A stretch of 25,330 nt of DNA from a virus: IMG/VR virus record IMGVR_UViG_3300025313_001058, positions 1 to 25,330 of that record; one strand, given 5' to 3'. Position 1 is the first letter of the stretch, and every line of letters begins with the position of its first letter. Made by a program: the position numbers and the translations under genes. Under the pieces are notes generated by a model. That model made no database searches, was not told where the DNA came from, and worked only from the letters and a program-made list of their open reading frames with translations. Positions 1-7,600 of the stretch are shown piece after piece.

Positions 1-29
1 TCGCCGAGAACGGCACCTGCGAGCACTGA
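1..29 (+). CDS. 3' end of the small gene that starts at 25069
   Basis: The last codons (ending NGTCEH and a TGA at 27-29) of the 62-residue hypothetical protein described at 25069-25257. It is partial here only because the window opens inside the gene on a circular molecule. Confidence 0.85.
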
Positions 30-102
30 CCGGTTGCCCCACCCCGAGAGGAAGCCGTAATGCCCCTGATCAACCCGGAGACCGGCAGCGAGATCGACAT
101 CG
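1..102. repeat. Left copy of 102-bp terminal overlap (circle join)
   Basis: These 102 bases are identical to 25229-25330. The repeat begins in the last codons of one small gene and ends inside the next, and both genes are complete only when the ends are joined. This is what an assembler leaves at the ends of a circular molecule; removing one copy gives 25,228 bp. A head-to-tail tandem array would look the same. Confidence 0.93.
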
Positions 103-173
103 AGCCGGGCGGCGACTTCACCGTCACCTTCTCCATGACCATCCCGGAACCAGCCGACACCGACGAGGACTGA
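60..173 (+). CDS. 37-residue acidic hypothetical protein
   Basis: Starts MPLINPETGSEIDIEPGGDF and ends EPADTDED; very acidic, with no Cys and no membrane segment. The ATG at 60 follows a GAGAGGAAG ribosome site, and codon third positions are G/C-rich as in the neighbours. It lies 30 bases after the preceding small gene across the circle join and upstream of the 60-residue gene and tra, so it is probably part of the same transfer-region transcript. I do not recognise the family. A truncated second copy at 25288-25330 is the terminal overlap, not a real duplicate. Confidence 0.7.
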   Translation: MPLINPETGSEIDIEPGGDFTVTFSMTIPEPADTDED

Positions 174-185
174 CTGTTGCCCGAT

Positions 186-206
186 CCGCCGGTCCCGTAC
201 CGGCGG
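186..206 (+). terminator. Small intercistronic hairpin
   Basis: CCGCCGGT, a 5-base loop, then ACCGGCGG forms an 8-bp GC-only stem 12 bases after the stop at 173. There is no T-run. It could be a weak terminator or an RNA-processing or stability element between two small genes upstream of tra. Confidence 0.45.
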
Positions 207-255
207 TGAGGGGAACCGCTCAGCGTTCCGCCCACCCACCCAGCAGGGAGCAGCC

Positions 256-438
256 GTGCCCAAGTCGAACGACATCACCGCCGCCGATCTCACCTTCGGC
301 GAGAAAGCCCGGATCGGCGTCCTGGTCGCCCGCATGGCGAAGCGCGGCATGGCCGGCGACGGCGTCGACCTCTCCGACCTCCAGCGGCGCGTGGAGCGCA
401 TCGAGCGGGACGCGCTCCGCCGCAAGAACAAGAAGTAG
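256..438 (+). CDS. 60-residue basic hypothetical protein upstream of tra
   Basis: MPKSNDITAADLTFGEKARIG at the N-terminus and a strongly charged helical C-terminus ending RRKNKK. The GTG start at 256 sits just after a CAGGGAG ribosome site. Residues 38-55 look like one amphipathic helix with alternating Arg, Glu and Leu, which suggests a small oligomerising or nucleic-acid-binding protein. It lies 85 bases before the tra start on the same strand. Small genes of this kind often precede tra in Streptomyces elements, but I cannot name a family. The longer overlapping frame that begins at 206 is the tra frame read too far upstream. Confidence 0.75.
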   Translation: MPKSNDITAADLTFGEKARIGVLVARMAKRGMAGDGVDLSDLQRRVERIERDALRRKNKK

Positions 439-523
439 AGCCACCCGGGGACGGCCCATCCCGCCAGGTCAGCGGCCGCCCCCGGGCCCCGGACCGCCCA
501 ACCGAACGACCGGAGAGACCAGC

Positions 524-2581
524 ATGACGGACACCGTCGTACCCGCCACCGTCGACGCACCCGAGGCGCCCGCCGCCCCCGTCCCCGTCGACAACCCGAA
601 CCTGCCCAAGCCCGGCGTCACCGACGAGAAGCGCCGGCCGATCCTCCCCCCGTGGCTCAAGGACCGCACCGAATTCGCCACCACGGCCCGCCACACCAGT
701 GGACGCCTCGGCTACGCCACCGCCTACCACGGGCTCCGCGCCCCCTGGTACGCCGTGCAGCTGACCGCCATGGCCCCGCGCGGCGCCTGCCGCTTCGTCG
801 CCGACACGAACCGGTGGCTGTGGGACCGCGAAGCCGCCCCGCTCCGCGGGCACGCCGTGCGCACCGAGGACGTCGAGGAGTACCTGCACCTCGCCCGGCT
901 GCGCGGCAACCGCGTACGCCTGCGCGGCCTGGTCGTCATGACCGCGGCCGTGTTCGGCACGGGCTTCGCGCTGTGGCTGCACGTCATGGCCCCCGCCTAC
1001 CTGTGGGCGTTCGCGGCCGGCGCCGTCCTCACCATGGGCTACTTCGGCCAGCAGCCCGACGCCCCCGTCATCGGCCCGGCCGTCATGCGCACCGACCTGC
1101 AGAAGCTCACCGGCAGCATCGTGCTGCGCGCCCTGGACTCGATCGGCAACTCGAAGATCTCCGCCGCCGTGAAGAGGGGCGGCGATATGAACGGCATGCG
1201 CTTCACCAGCGAGATCACCCGCGACGGGCCCGGCTACCGCGCCGACCTCGACCTGCCGTACGGCGTCGTGCCCGAGGACGTGATGGAGGAGAGGCAGGCC
1301 CTCGCCTCCGGCCTGCGCCGCAAGCTGGGCTGCGTGTGGCCGTCCGGCGACCCCGACGAGCACGAGGGGCGGCTGATTCTCTGGGTCGGCGACAAGCCGA
1401 TGAACGAGACCACCAAGCCCCCGTGGCCGCTGCTGCGCGAGGGCGAGGTCGACCTGTTCAAGCCCGTCGTGTTCGGCAACGACCAGCGGATGCGGGACAT
1501 CATGGTCACCCTGATGTTCGCCTCGGTCGTCATCGGCTCCATCCCCCGCATGGGCAAGACGTTCCTGCTCAGGCTGCTGATGCTCATCGCCTCCCTCGAC
1601 CCGCGCGCCCACCTGTACGCGTTCGACTTCAAGGGCACCGGCGACCTCGGCCCGCTGGAGCCCGTCTGCCACCGCTACCGCTCCGGCGAGGACGACGACG
1701 ACCTGCTGTACGTCCTGCACGCCATGCGGGAGCTGAAGGAAGAACTCCGGCGCCGCGCCAAGGTGATCCGCAACCTGCCCAAGTCCCGCTGCCCCGAATC
1801 GAAGGTCACCCCGGCCCTGGCCAGCGACAAAAGCCTCGGACTGCACCCGATCGTCGTCGGCTTCGACGAGTGCCAGGTGCCGTTCGAGCACGAGAAGTAC
1901 GGCGCAGAGCTGGAGTCCATCTGCACGGACATCGCCAAGCGCGGCCCGGCCCTCGGCATCGTCGGCATGTTCGCCACCCAGCGCCCCGACGCCAAGTCCC
2001 TGCCGCCGGGCATCTCCGCGAACGCCGTGCTCAGGTTCTGCCTGAAGGTCATGGGCCACACCGCCAATGACATGGTGCTCGGCACCGGCGCCTACAAGGC
2101 CGGCATCCGCGCCACGATGTTCACCCGCTCCGACCGCGGCATCTGCTGGATGTCCGGCGAGGGCGACGACCCGGTCATCGCGGCCTCGGCGTTCGTGGAC
2201 GGCCCGGGCGCCGAGGGAGTCGTGGCCCGAGCCCGCCAGCTGCGCGAGGACTACGGCAACGTCACCGGCCACGCCCTCGGCGAAGGCCCCTCGGCCACCG
2301 TCGGCATGGACATCCTCGGCGACGTCCTCAAGGTCATCGCGCCGACGGAGAAGGCCGTGTGGTGCGAGCGCCTGGCCGTCCGTCTCGCCGAGCTCCGGCC
2401 GGACGTCTACGCGGAGTGGAAGGGCGAGAACGTGACCGCCGCGCTCAAGCCGTGGAGCGTGCGCACCGGGCAGGTGTGGGGGCAGACCGACGAGGGCGAG
2501 GGCAAGAACCGGCGCGGCATCGAGCGGGCCGATGTGGCCGCCGCGATCGCCCGCCGGGAGGCCGACAGGCTCGCCGCGTAG
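524..2581 (+). CDS. traB: TraB/FtsK-SpoIIIE-type DNA translocase for conjugation
   Basis: A 685-residue membrane-anchored ATPase. After a Pro/Ala-rich N-terminus (1-45), two hydrophobic segments lie at about 136-155 and 158-175. The motor domain carries Walker A GSIPRMGKT (338-346) and Walker B VVGFDE with D448-E449, followed by ATQRPD, the usual sensor motif of FtsK-like pumps. The C-terminal ~100 residues would hold the winged-helix (gamma-like) domain that in Streptomyces TraB proteins reads short repeats at clt. In this family one hexameric protein moves double-stranded DNA between mycelia without a relaxase, and none is seen here. The ATG at 524 follows GGAGAGA; the in-frame stretch back to 206 is the shadow of the preceding gene. 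Tra expression is normally lethal unless repressed, which fits the GntR gene nearby. The overall family is clear; the exact subfamily is inferred. Confidence 0.95.
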   Translation: MTDTVVPATVDAPEAPAAPVPVDNPNLPKPGVTDEKRRPILPPWLKDRTEFATTARHTSGRLGYATAYHGLRAPWYAVQLTAMAPRGACRFVADTNRWLWDREAAPLRGHAVRTEDVEEYLHLARLRGNRVRLRGLVVMTAAVFGTGFALWLHVMAPAYLWAFAAGAVLTMGYFGQQPDAPVIGPAVMRTDLQKLTGSIVLRALDSIGNSKISAAVKRGGDMNGMRFTSEITRDGPGYRADLDLPYGVVPEDVMEERQALASGLRRKLGCVWPSGDPDEHEGRLILWVGDKPMNETTKPPWPLLREGEVDLFKPVVFGNDQRMRDIMVTLMFASVVIGSIPRMGKTFLLRLLMLIASLDPRAHLYAFDFKGTGDLGPLEPVCHRYRSGEDDDDLLYVLHAMRELKEELRRRAKVIRNLPKSRCPESKVTPALASDKSLGLHPIVVGFDECQVPFEHEKYGAELESICTDIAKRGPALGIVGMFATQRPDAKSLPPGISANAVLRFCLKVMGHTANDMVLGTGAYKAGIRATMFTRSDRGICWMSGEGDDPVIAASAFVDGPGAEGVVARARQLREDYGNVTGHALGEGPSATVGMDILGDVLKVIAPTEKAVWCERLAVRLAELRPDVYAEWKGENVTAALKPWSVRTGQVWGQTDEGEGKNRRGIERADVAAAIARREADRLAA

Positions 2582-2596
2582 ACCCCCGAAACGGCC

Positions 2597-2680
2597 GCTA
2601 GACCTAGCACCCCGCCCCGCTAGGTCTAGCACCCCCACTAGCGCCCCATACGGCCCCTGAGCAGGCGCCTAGCGTCTAGC
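2597..2680. repeat. CTAG-rich cluster with 12-bp inverted repeat after tra
   Basis: Seven CTAG tetramers lie within 82 bases (2598, 2604, 2620, 2626, 2638, 2669, 2676). GCTAGACCTAGC (2597-2608) and GCTAGGTCTAGC (2619-2630) are exact reverse complements separated by 10 bases, and both are followed by ACCCC. CTAG is normally rare in Streptomyces DNA. It begins 16 bases after the tra stop, so it may be the tra terminator, but the repeated AGCACCCC and CTAG units also suit a protein-binding or transfer locus. Confidence 0.75.
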
Positions 2681-2733
2681 AGGGGCACCGCAGGAACCCC
2701 GGCAAACGGCCGGAATCGAGAGGGAGAGACCTG

Positions 2734-2958
2734 ATGCTGATCGCTATGGCCGCGGCCGTTCTCTGGCTCGGCGGGTACGCCGTTCTCTGTGCCGTCCGGC
2801 CGTTCGCCCCGTGCCGTAGGTGCGGCGGCCTCGGTGCGGTCGAGCGGTTCGGGAAGACGAAGATGTGCCCGCGGTGCCTCGGCAAGAAGCTCCGGCTCCG
2901 CGTCGGCCGCCGCGCCCACAACGCCTGGCGCCGCACCCACCAGGCCGGCACCCGCTGA
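2734..2958 (+). CDS. Small membrane protein with zinc-ribbon tail (74 aa)
   Basis: Residues 1-24 form one hydrophobic segment (MLIAMAAAVLWLGGYAVL). Then comes CRRCGG, a 15-residue loop and CPRCLG, a two-knuckle Cys4 pattern like half of a DnaJ-type zinc finger, followed by a very basic tail. The ATG at 2734 has a strong GAGAGGGAGAG ribosome site. The predicted layout is a membrane anchor with a cytoplasmic zinc- and nucleic-acid-binding tail. It follows tra after the CTAG cluster and may be an accessory transfer protein; that role is inferred from position only. Confidence 0.75.
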   Translation: MLIAMAAAVLWLGGYAVLCAVRPFAPCRRCGGLGAVERFGKTKMCPRCLGKKLRLRVGRRAHNAWRRTHQAGTR

Positions 2959-3020
2959 CCCGTTTCCCACTGCTCCCCAGGGAGCAGCATCAACGAACCA
3001 CCGACACGAAGGAGCAACGA

Positions 3021-3398
3021 ATGCCCCGAGAGGCTGCTCTCCCCTACGGCCACGTGGCTGTGCCCGCCGACGTCCTGGCTACCGCCCTGTACGGCCTCGG
3101 CCAGTACGAGGCCGCGCAGATCGAAGGAAGGGGCGACGGCCTGCGCCCGAGCACCTCGACATGCAAGGCGGTCGCCTGGCTGTGGGAGAACGGGCGCCAG
3201 GGCGACGCGACCATCGTGGTGAGCACCACGTGCGCCGTACTCCGTGGGAGGCCCGTCCCGGGCGGCGCCGGCCGGATCACGTACGGCGCGGTCATCGATG
3301 CGTTCGGTGCCGAGCTGGATCACCTCGGCATGACGCCGGAGGGCGGATGGGCGCCCATCTCCAAGCACCTCTACAGCGAGGTTCCCCGCGGCTTCTGA
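3021..3398 (+). CDS. Hypothetical protein (125 aa)
   Basis: Starts MPREAALPYGHVAVPADVLA with an ideal GAAGGAG ribosome site seven bases before the ATG. It is soluble, with no signal peptide, mixed charge and a single Cys-containing stretch (STSTCKAVAWLW, then VVSTTCAVL). It is the last gene of the rightward transfer-region transcript, since a strong hairpin follows 26 bases after its stop. I do not recognise a domain. Codon bias is normal for the element, which argues that it is a real gene. Confidence 0.7.
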   Translation: MPREAALPYGHVAVPADVLATALYGLGQYEAAQIEGRGDGLRPSTSTCKAVAWLWENGRQGDATIVVSTTCAVLRGRPVPGGAGRITYGAVIDAFGAELDHLGMTPEGGWAPISKHLYSEVPRGF

Positions 3399-3423
3399 CG
3401 CGACTCTCTCCCCGTACGACGAC

Positions 3424-3452
3424 GGCCCCCGCCTCCACCGAGGTCGGGGGCC
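3424..3452 (+). terminator. Terminator closing the tra-side transcript
   Basis: GGCCCCCG and CGGGGGCC form an 8-bp perfect stem, extended inward by CCT/AGG, with a short CCACCG loop. It lies 26 bases after the stop at 3398. The next genes run the other way, so it could also stop leftward transcripts ending at 3522. Confidence 0.8.
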
Positions 3453-3521
3453 ATCGCCATGCCCGGCGGAGACGCGTGACGCGCGGGCTGGGGCCCGGCC
3501 TGGCCGCTCCGAGAGGGGTGC

Positions 3522-3686
3522 TCAGCAACCAGGCCGGGAGCCCTTACGGTGGCACGGGCAGCCGCACCGCAACGTCATCAACGGCCGCTCCCACGCGGGT
3601 GCGCCCTCGCGGCGTATCTCGCCGGGCCCGTCACACAGCTGGTGCATGTCGTGCTCGCACTCGGGGGCCTTGCCGTCGACGCTCAC
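3522..3686 (-). CDS. Small Cys/His-rich protein (54 aa)
   Basis: Reads MSVDGKAPECEHDMHQLC and ends MTLRCGCPCHRKGSRPGC. The arrangement C-x-H-x2-H-x2-C and then C-x-C-x-C-H is a zinc-binding pattern. I chose the GTG at 3686 because GTGA overlaps the stop of the upstream gene by 4 bases, which is translational coupling; an ATG at 3728 would overlap by 46 bases. It forms a two-gene leftward unit with 3683-3880. Similar tiny Cys-rich proteins are common on Streptomyces mobile elements; the function is unknown. Confidence 0.7.
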   Translation of the reverse strand: MSVDGKAPECEHDMHQLCDGPGEIRREGAPAWERPLMTLRCGCPCHRKGSRPGC

Positions 3687-3880
3687 GGCCGGTCGGCGTA
3701 CGGGACGAGGTTGTACGTCGTACGACACGGCTGGCAGGCGAACACGCCACCACCCGGCCCGGAGCCCTGCTCCTGTACCTCGATCAGCCGGACACCCTCA
3801 GCGCTCCCCTTGTGCCAGGCGCAGAAGCCGTAGGCGGTGGGGGTGTTCGAGGTGTCGGGGGTGTGCGTACGCTCGCGCAT
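3683..3880 (-). CDS. Small Cys-pair protein (65 aa)
   Basis: MRERTHTPDTSNTPTAYGFC at the N-terminus, FCAWH in the middle and FACQPCRTTYNLVPYADRP at the C-terminus. C-x2-H and C-x2-C spaced by about 25 residues suggest one zinc ribbon. The ATG at 3880 has GTGGAG upstream. It is divergent from the GntR gene across a 167-base region with operator-like repeats, so the repressor may control it too. The protein looks like a family often seen in Streptomyces plasmids and islands, but I cannot assign a function. Confidence 0.7.
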   Translation of the reverse strand: MRERTHTPDTSNTPTAYGFCAWHKGSAEGVRLIEVQEQGSGPGGGVFACQPCRTTYNLVPYADRP

Positions 3881-3975
3881 GTCGACTCCACATCAGTCGT
3901 CCATGCCCTCGGCCGGTTGCACGGCGCGGGGGCTTCTCTGTTCCCGCAGCGTAGACCCGCTTGTATCGCCCTGTC

Positions 3976-4008
3976 TCGATCCGTATCGAAGCGGATCGAA
4001 GCGGATCC
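3976..4008. promoter_or_regulatory. Operator-like repeats between divergent genes
   Basis: ATCGAAGCGG occurs twice in tandem (3985-3994, 3995-4004) and is followed by ATCC. TCGATCCG (3976-3983) is the reverse complement of CGGATCGA (3992-3999), with 8 bases between. The block lies 40 bases before the GntR start and about 100 before the divergent gene at 3880, the usual place for an autoregulated GntR operator. Confidence 0.6.
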
Positions 4009-4012
4009 CAAG

Positions 4013-4047
4013 ATGCCGGGTCATGTCCCCCTGCCTAGCTTCGGATC
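4013..4047 (+). promoter_or_regulatory. Probable leaderless promoter of the GntR gene
   Basis: TAGCTT at 4036-4041 is a good -10 box and lies six bases before the ATG at 4048, so transcription would start at or near the A of the start codon. No Shine-Dalgarno sequence is present. The -35 position (about 4013-4018, ATGCCG) is weak. The operator repeats lie immediately upstream. Confidence 0.5.
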
Positions 4048-4317
4048 ATGGCCACCAACCCGGACGCCGACATCGACCACGAAGGACCCGTCACCCCGTA
4101 CCGGCAACTCGCCGCGATCCTGAAAGCCCGCATCAAGCGGGGCGACTGGACGGAGGGCCGGCCGATCGCCTCGGAGACACGCCTGGTGCAGGAGTACGGG
4201 TTGGCCCGGTCAACGGTTCGGAGGGCGATCGCGGTGCTCGTCGACGACGGTGTGGTGTGGACCGTCCAAGGGCGCGGCACGTATGTGGGCCAGCCACCCG
4301 AGGACACCGCCGAATAG
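4048..4317 (+). CDS. Minimal GntR-family repressor (89 aa)
   Basis: Only the DNA-binding domain of a GntR regulator is present: TPYRQLAAILKARIKRGDW (16-34), ASETRLVQEYGLARSTVRRAI as the helix-turn-helix (41-61) and wing QGRGTYV (74-80). The usual ligand-binding C-terminal domain (UTRA or FCD, 120-170 residues) is absent and the frame ends cleanly at TAG, so this is a short form, not an obvious truncation. GntR repressors (the Kor proteins of pIJ101 and pSAM2 type elements) hold tra genes silent on Streptomyces elements. Position next to the transfer region and an upstream repeat cluster fit that role. Its targets are inferred. Confidence 0.88.
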   Translation: MATNPDADIDHEGPVTPYRQLAAILKARIKRGDWTEGRPIASETRLVQEYGLARSTVRRAIAVLVDDGVVWTVQGRGTYVGQPPEDTAE

Positions 4318-4342
4318 ACGCATGCACGGCATCATCTGCTGC

Positions 4343-4564
4343 ATGACTTTCTTCGTCGAGGACACCGTCCGCGAACGCGCCCGCCGCGCCCTCAACGCCG
4401 CCGACGGACCCCTCACCGTCGCCGACCTCGCCGACCAACTCGCCACCAGCACCCACCAGACCGGGCGCGCCCTGCGACAACTCGAAGCCGCCGGTACCGC
4501 CGTACGCGAACGGGGCCGCCCATGGGCCACACCCGACCAATGGCGCGCCACCAGCCGGCCGTAG
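4343..4564 (+). CDS. Small winged-helix protein (73 aa)
   Basis: MTFFVEDTVRERARRALNAA, then TVADLADQLATSTHQTGRALRQLEAAGTAVRERGRPW: a helix-turn-helix followed by a wing, the fold of MarR/ArsR-like or Rep-type winged helices. No ribosome site is obvious; an in-frame ATG at 4322 is an alternative start. It follows the GntR gene by 25 bases and is probably cotranscribed. Its stop is only three bases from the stop of the convergent tape measure gene, with no terminator between, so read-through antisense RNA in either direction is possible. Confidence 0.75.
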   Translation: MTFFVEDTVRERARRALNAADGPLTVADLADQLATSTHQTGRALRQLEAAGTAVRERGRPWATPDQWRATSRP

Positions 4565-4567
4565 CCG

Positions 4568-7500
4568 TCACGCCGCCCGGGGCAGACGGTTCGTACGCTT
4601 CAGCCGGTCTATCGACTTCGCCAGCCAGTTGTCCAACTCCAACTGCGAACCGATCGGCCCCTCATGGTGGAAATGGAACTCCTGCGTCACGTTCGTCACC
4701 GCGCCCACCCCCGTACGCATGCTGCCCACACCGAGCGGAGCCAGCGCCCCCACACCGCCAGCCGACGGCCGCATCACCATCGGCATACTGACCTCAGCCT
4801 GCGCCGCACCCGCCAACGTTTGCGCCGCCCGCCGCACCAACGCCTCACGCTGCGCAATACCAGCCGCAAGCGACTCGCTGATCGCCCGCCCCGAATACAG
4901 CACCCAACCCCGCCCAGAGAACGGGCCCTCCTTCGCCGGACTGCCCGGGAACAGATCCCGCGCCGCGCTGACGAGACTGCCGGCCGCGTCCTTCACCGCG
5001 CCGATCTTCGACGTGATGCCGTCGATGAACCCCTGGATCAACGAGCGCCCGGAACTGGCCAAAAAGCCGCCGAGATCACCAAGCGCATCCCTCGCGCGGC
5101 CCGGCAGACCCTTCGCCGCCTCGACCGCGTCGCCGATCTTCTCCCGCAGCGCCTTCAGCAACGCGCTGCCTGCTGTCGAGGCCCGGTCCCGCAGAGTCCC
5201 CGCCAACGACCCCAGCGCGCGGAAGATCTGGCCAGGCAACGCGGTGAACAGTCGCACGGCGGTGCTGACCATGCCCGAGACGACCCGCTTCGCGTTCTCG
5301 AACGCCCCCGAGAAGTCGCCCCGCAGCAGGGACGTGATCGTGTTGATGGCGGGGATGACCAGCGTCTGAATCTTCGCCGCCAGCTCGCCGGCGAACACCG
5401 ACGCGAGGCGCCCCACCAAGCTGATGACCGGCGTCAGCAGCGGCAGCAGTACGGCAAGGCCTTGGCTAACAAGCTGGCCCAGGATCGTGAGCAGCGGGCC
5501 GATCGCGACGAACAGCTGACCCACCGCCGTGCCCAGCTGTGTGAACGTCGGCGCCAACTGGGTGATCAGCTGCGACACCACCGGCAGGATCTGCGACGTC
5601 AGCTGCGTGAACGTCTGCACCAGCGGATCGATGATCGCAGGCAGCGCGGCAATGATCGGCGCCAGGATCGACGTCAATACCGTGCCGAGCTGCGACACCA
5701 CCGGCGCCAGGCCCGTGAAGGCCTGCGCGATCGCGTTCACGACTGGCACGAGAGGCGGCAGCAGCGACGCCACCAGGCTGCCGATCACCGGGAGCAGCGG
5801 GCCCACCGCATCAGCGAGCGCACCGACTGCACCGGCCGCCGCCTCCAGGACCGGACCCAGGCTCTCGATGACCGGTCCCAGGGCGGAGCCCAGATTTTCG
5901 ATCAGCCGCTGCACCGGCGGCCCGATCGTCGTAAGCGCGGGGGCGAGCGCGCCGAGCGCGGAGCCCAAAAGTGGCGCCGCCGTCGTCGCCAACATGGACA
6001 CGGCCTGGAACAAAGCCTGCAAGGCGGACTGCACGGCCGGAGACGCGAACGTCGTCGCCAACTGCCCGCTGATCGTCTTCAACGTGCCGACGAACCCGCC
6101 GCCGGACACCTGCGCCGCCTCGAACACCGAGCCGAAGACGGAGCCGATGTTCCGGCCCACGTCGACGAGATCCCCGATCAGGGAGACCGCCGTCTCGATC
6201 GCCCGCTCCATCGCGCCCGACTCGAACGCGGTCGTCAGCCGATCCGACAGCCGCCCGACCGCGTCACCGCCAGCCTTGGCCAGCCGCTCGAACGCCGGCG
6301 CAGCCGCTGCACCGATCTGCACCAGCCCTTGCAGCACCACTCCGGGCAGCGCCGAGAACGACCGCAAACCCTTGGTCGCGCCGCCGAGAGCCTTCCCCAA
6401 GGCCCCCGACTCCGACAGATTCGTCGCCGTGTCGAGGACGCCACGCGCCATCAAGTTCAGCGAACCCGCCGACGACCGCAGCGCCGCCGACACCTGCGGA
6501 AACGCCGCCTTCGCCGTGCTCTGCAGCGTCGTCCCCAGCTTGGCGAACAGCCGCTCCTGCACGTCCAGGCGCAGCTGGTCGAACTCGGGCCTCAGCCCCC
6601 GCACCGCGAGAACGAACGACTGCGCCGACGGGGCAAGCTTCTTCAACGCCGCATCGAACTCCGCCGCCTTCGACGGATCGAACGCCACCGCGAACGCGTC
6701 GGAAACCCCAAGCATGCCGATCTTCAACGCGGCACCCGCCGACACCGCCGCCAAGATGCCCGTCGCCGCCAGACCCGCGGCCGGAGCAATGTTCTGCAGC
6801 ACCGCCACCAGCCCGGCGGCAACCGGCACCGCAGCACCCAGAGCGCCGGCCGCGACACCCACCCGCCCGGCCACCGCACCGACAGCACCGGCCACCCGGC
6901 CAGCCACCGACGCCAGCGAACCCAAGGACCCGCCGAGCCGGTCCGTGTCCCCCGACGCATTACCGGCATCCCGCAGACCCCGGCCCACGTCCGGCAGACC
7001 GCCCCGCAAATCCCTCAGATCAGCGTTGACACCCCGGATGGAATCCGCCAGCCCGCCGAACCGGGTCGACGCGCCGAGCGCGGCAGAATCCAGGTCACCG
7101 AGCCGGTCGACGGAGTTCTCCGCCCGCTGCGCGAGCATCCGCAGACTCGCCGCCGCCTGCGCGGCCGCGGGCCTCAAATCGGTGAACGTCGCCGTCACCG
7201 CGGCCACCCGGCCCCGCAGCACCCGCAGCTCCCGCGCCGCGCTCTGGGCCGCGGACTCCACCAGCCCGAGCACGCCGGCCACCGCCGTCGACCTGGTCGA
7301 CAGGATGCGCAGACTGCTACCGGAAGCACCCGCATCCCGCAGAAGGTCACGGATCGCCGCCGCCGCCGCCGCGATATCGGCCTGCCCACGCACCTGAAGA
7401 TCGAGGCGGGCACCGCCCGCCGCCGTACGCAGGCTGCGGACCTCACGGCTGACATCGGTGACGGACCGCTGGACACTGCGGAACCTCGTCTGCGCCTCAC

Positions 7501-7600
7501 GGGAAAACCGGGCCAGCGCCCGCGTCGCCGGGTCGGTGTCAGCGTCGACCCGGATACTCGCGTCACCGACCAGGCCGCCATCACCAGCGGGGGTACTCAT
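4568..7600 (-). CDS. Phage tail tape measure protein (1010 aa), orphan
   Basis: A siphophage-type tape measure protein. The N-terminal ~170 residues are charged and helical (DADTDPATRALARFSREAQ). A hydrophobic Ala/Gly/Val stretch lies at about 245-297. Residues 530-735 are an irregular repeat of the form P-x2-x2-LG-x2-L typical of these rulers. The C-terminal part has FPGSPAKEGPFSGRG (about 884-898) and ends PIGSQLELDNWL...RTNRLPRAA, both hallmarks of actinophage tape measures. In phages it sets tail length and, with its hydrophobic part, helps DNA cross the membrane. I start it at ATG 7600, whose ATGA overlaps the stop of the preceding gene; the open frame continues to 7651 without a better start. 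No tail tube, chaperone, capsid or portal gene is present. The family is clear; the role here is unknown. Confidence 0.93.
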   Translation of the reverse strand: MSTPAGDGGLVGDASIRVDADTDPATRALARFSREAQTRFRSVQRSVTDVSREVRSLRTAAGGARLDLQVRGQADIAAAAAAIRDLLRDAGASGSSLRILSTRSTAVAGVLGLVESAAQSAARELRVLRGRVAAVTATFTDLRPAAAQAAASLRMLAQRAENSVDRLGDLDSAALGASTRFGGLADSIRGVNADLRDLRGGLPDVGRGLRDAGNASGDTDRLGGSLGSLASVAGRVAGAVGAVAGRVGVAAGALGAAVPVAAGLVAVLQNIAPAAGLAATGILAAVSAGAALKIGMLGVSDAFAVAFDPSKAAEFDAALKKLAPSAQSFVLAVRGLRPEFDQLRLDVQERLFAKLGTTLQSTAKAAFPQVSAALRSSAGSLNLMARGVLDTATNLSESGALGKALGGATKGLRSFSALPGVVLQGLVQIGAAAAPAFERLAKAGGDAVGRLSDRLTTAFESGAMERAIETAVSLIGDLVDVGRNIGSVFGSVFEAAQVSGGGFVGTLKTISGQLATTFASPAVQSALQALFQAVSMLATTAAPLLGSALGALAPALTTIGPPVQRLIENLGSALGPVIESLGPVLEAAAGAVGALADAVGPLLPVIGSLVASLLPPLVPVVNAIAQAFTGLAPVVSQLGTVLTSILAPIIAALPAIIDPLVQTFTQLTSQILPVVSQLITQLAPTFTQLGTAVGQLFVAIGPLLTILGQLVSQGLAVLLPLLTPVISLVGRLASVFAGELAAKIQTLVIPAINTITSLLRGDFSGAFENAKRVVSGMVSTAVRLFTALPGQIFRALGSLAGTLRDRASTAGSALLKALREKIGDAVEAAKGLPGRARDALGDLGGFLASSGRSLIQGFIDGITSKIGAVKDAAGSLVSAARDLFPGSPAKEGPFSGRGWVLYSGRAISESLAAGIAQREALVRRAAQTLAGAAQAEVSMPMVMRPSAGGVGALAPLGVGSMRTGVGAVTNVTQEFHFHHEGPIGSQLELDNWLAKSIDRLKRTNRLPRAA

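Noticed and set aside
1-102. Terminal direct repeat as transposon end or attL/attR
   Set aside because: It cuts two genes that are intact when joined, and no host DNA lies outside it. Circular assembly overlap is simpler.
206-523. N-terminal extension of tra
   Set aside because: This stretch is the 60-residue gene read in another frame; the ATG at 524 has a proper ribosome site.
290-2638. 782-codon leftward open frame opposite tra
   Set aside because: Low-complexity Gly/Ala/Val/His composition and no ribosome site; the other strand encodes a clear FtsK-type ATPase.
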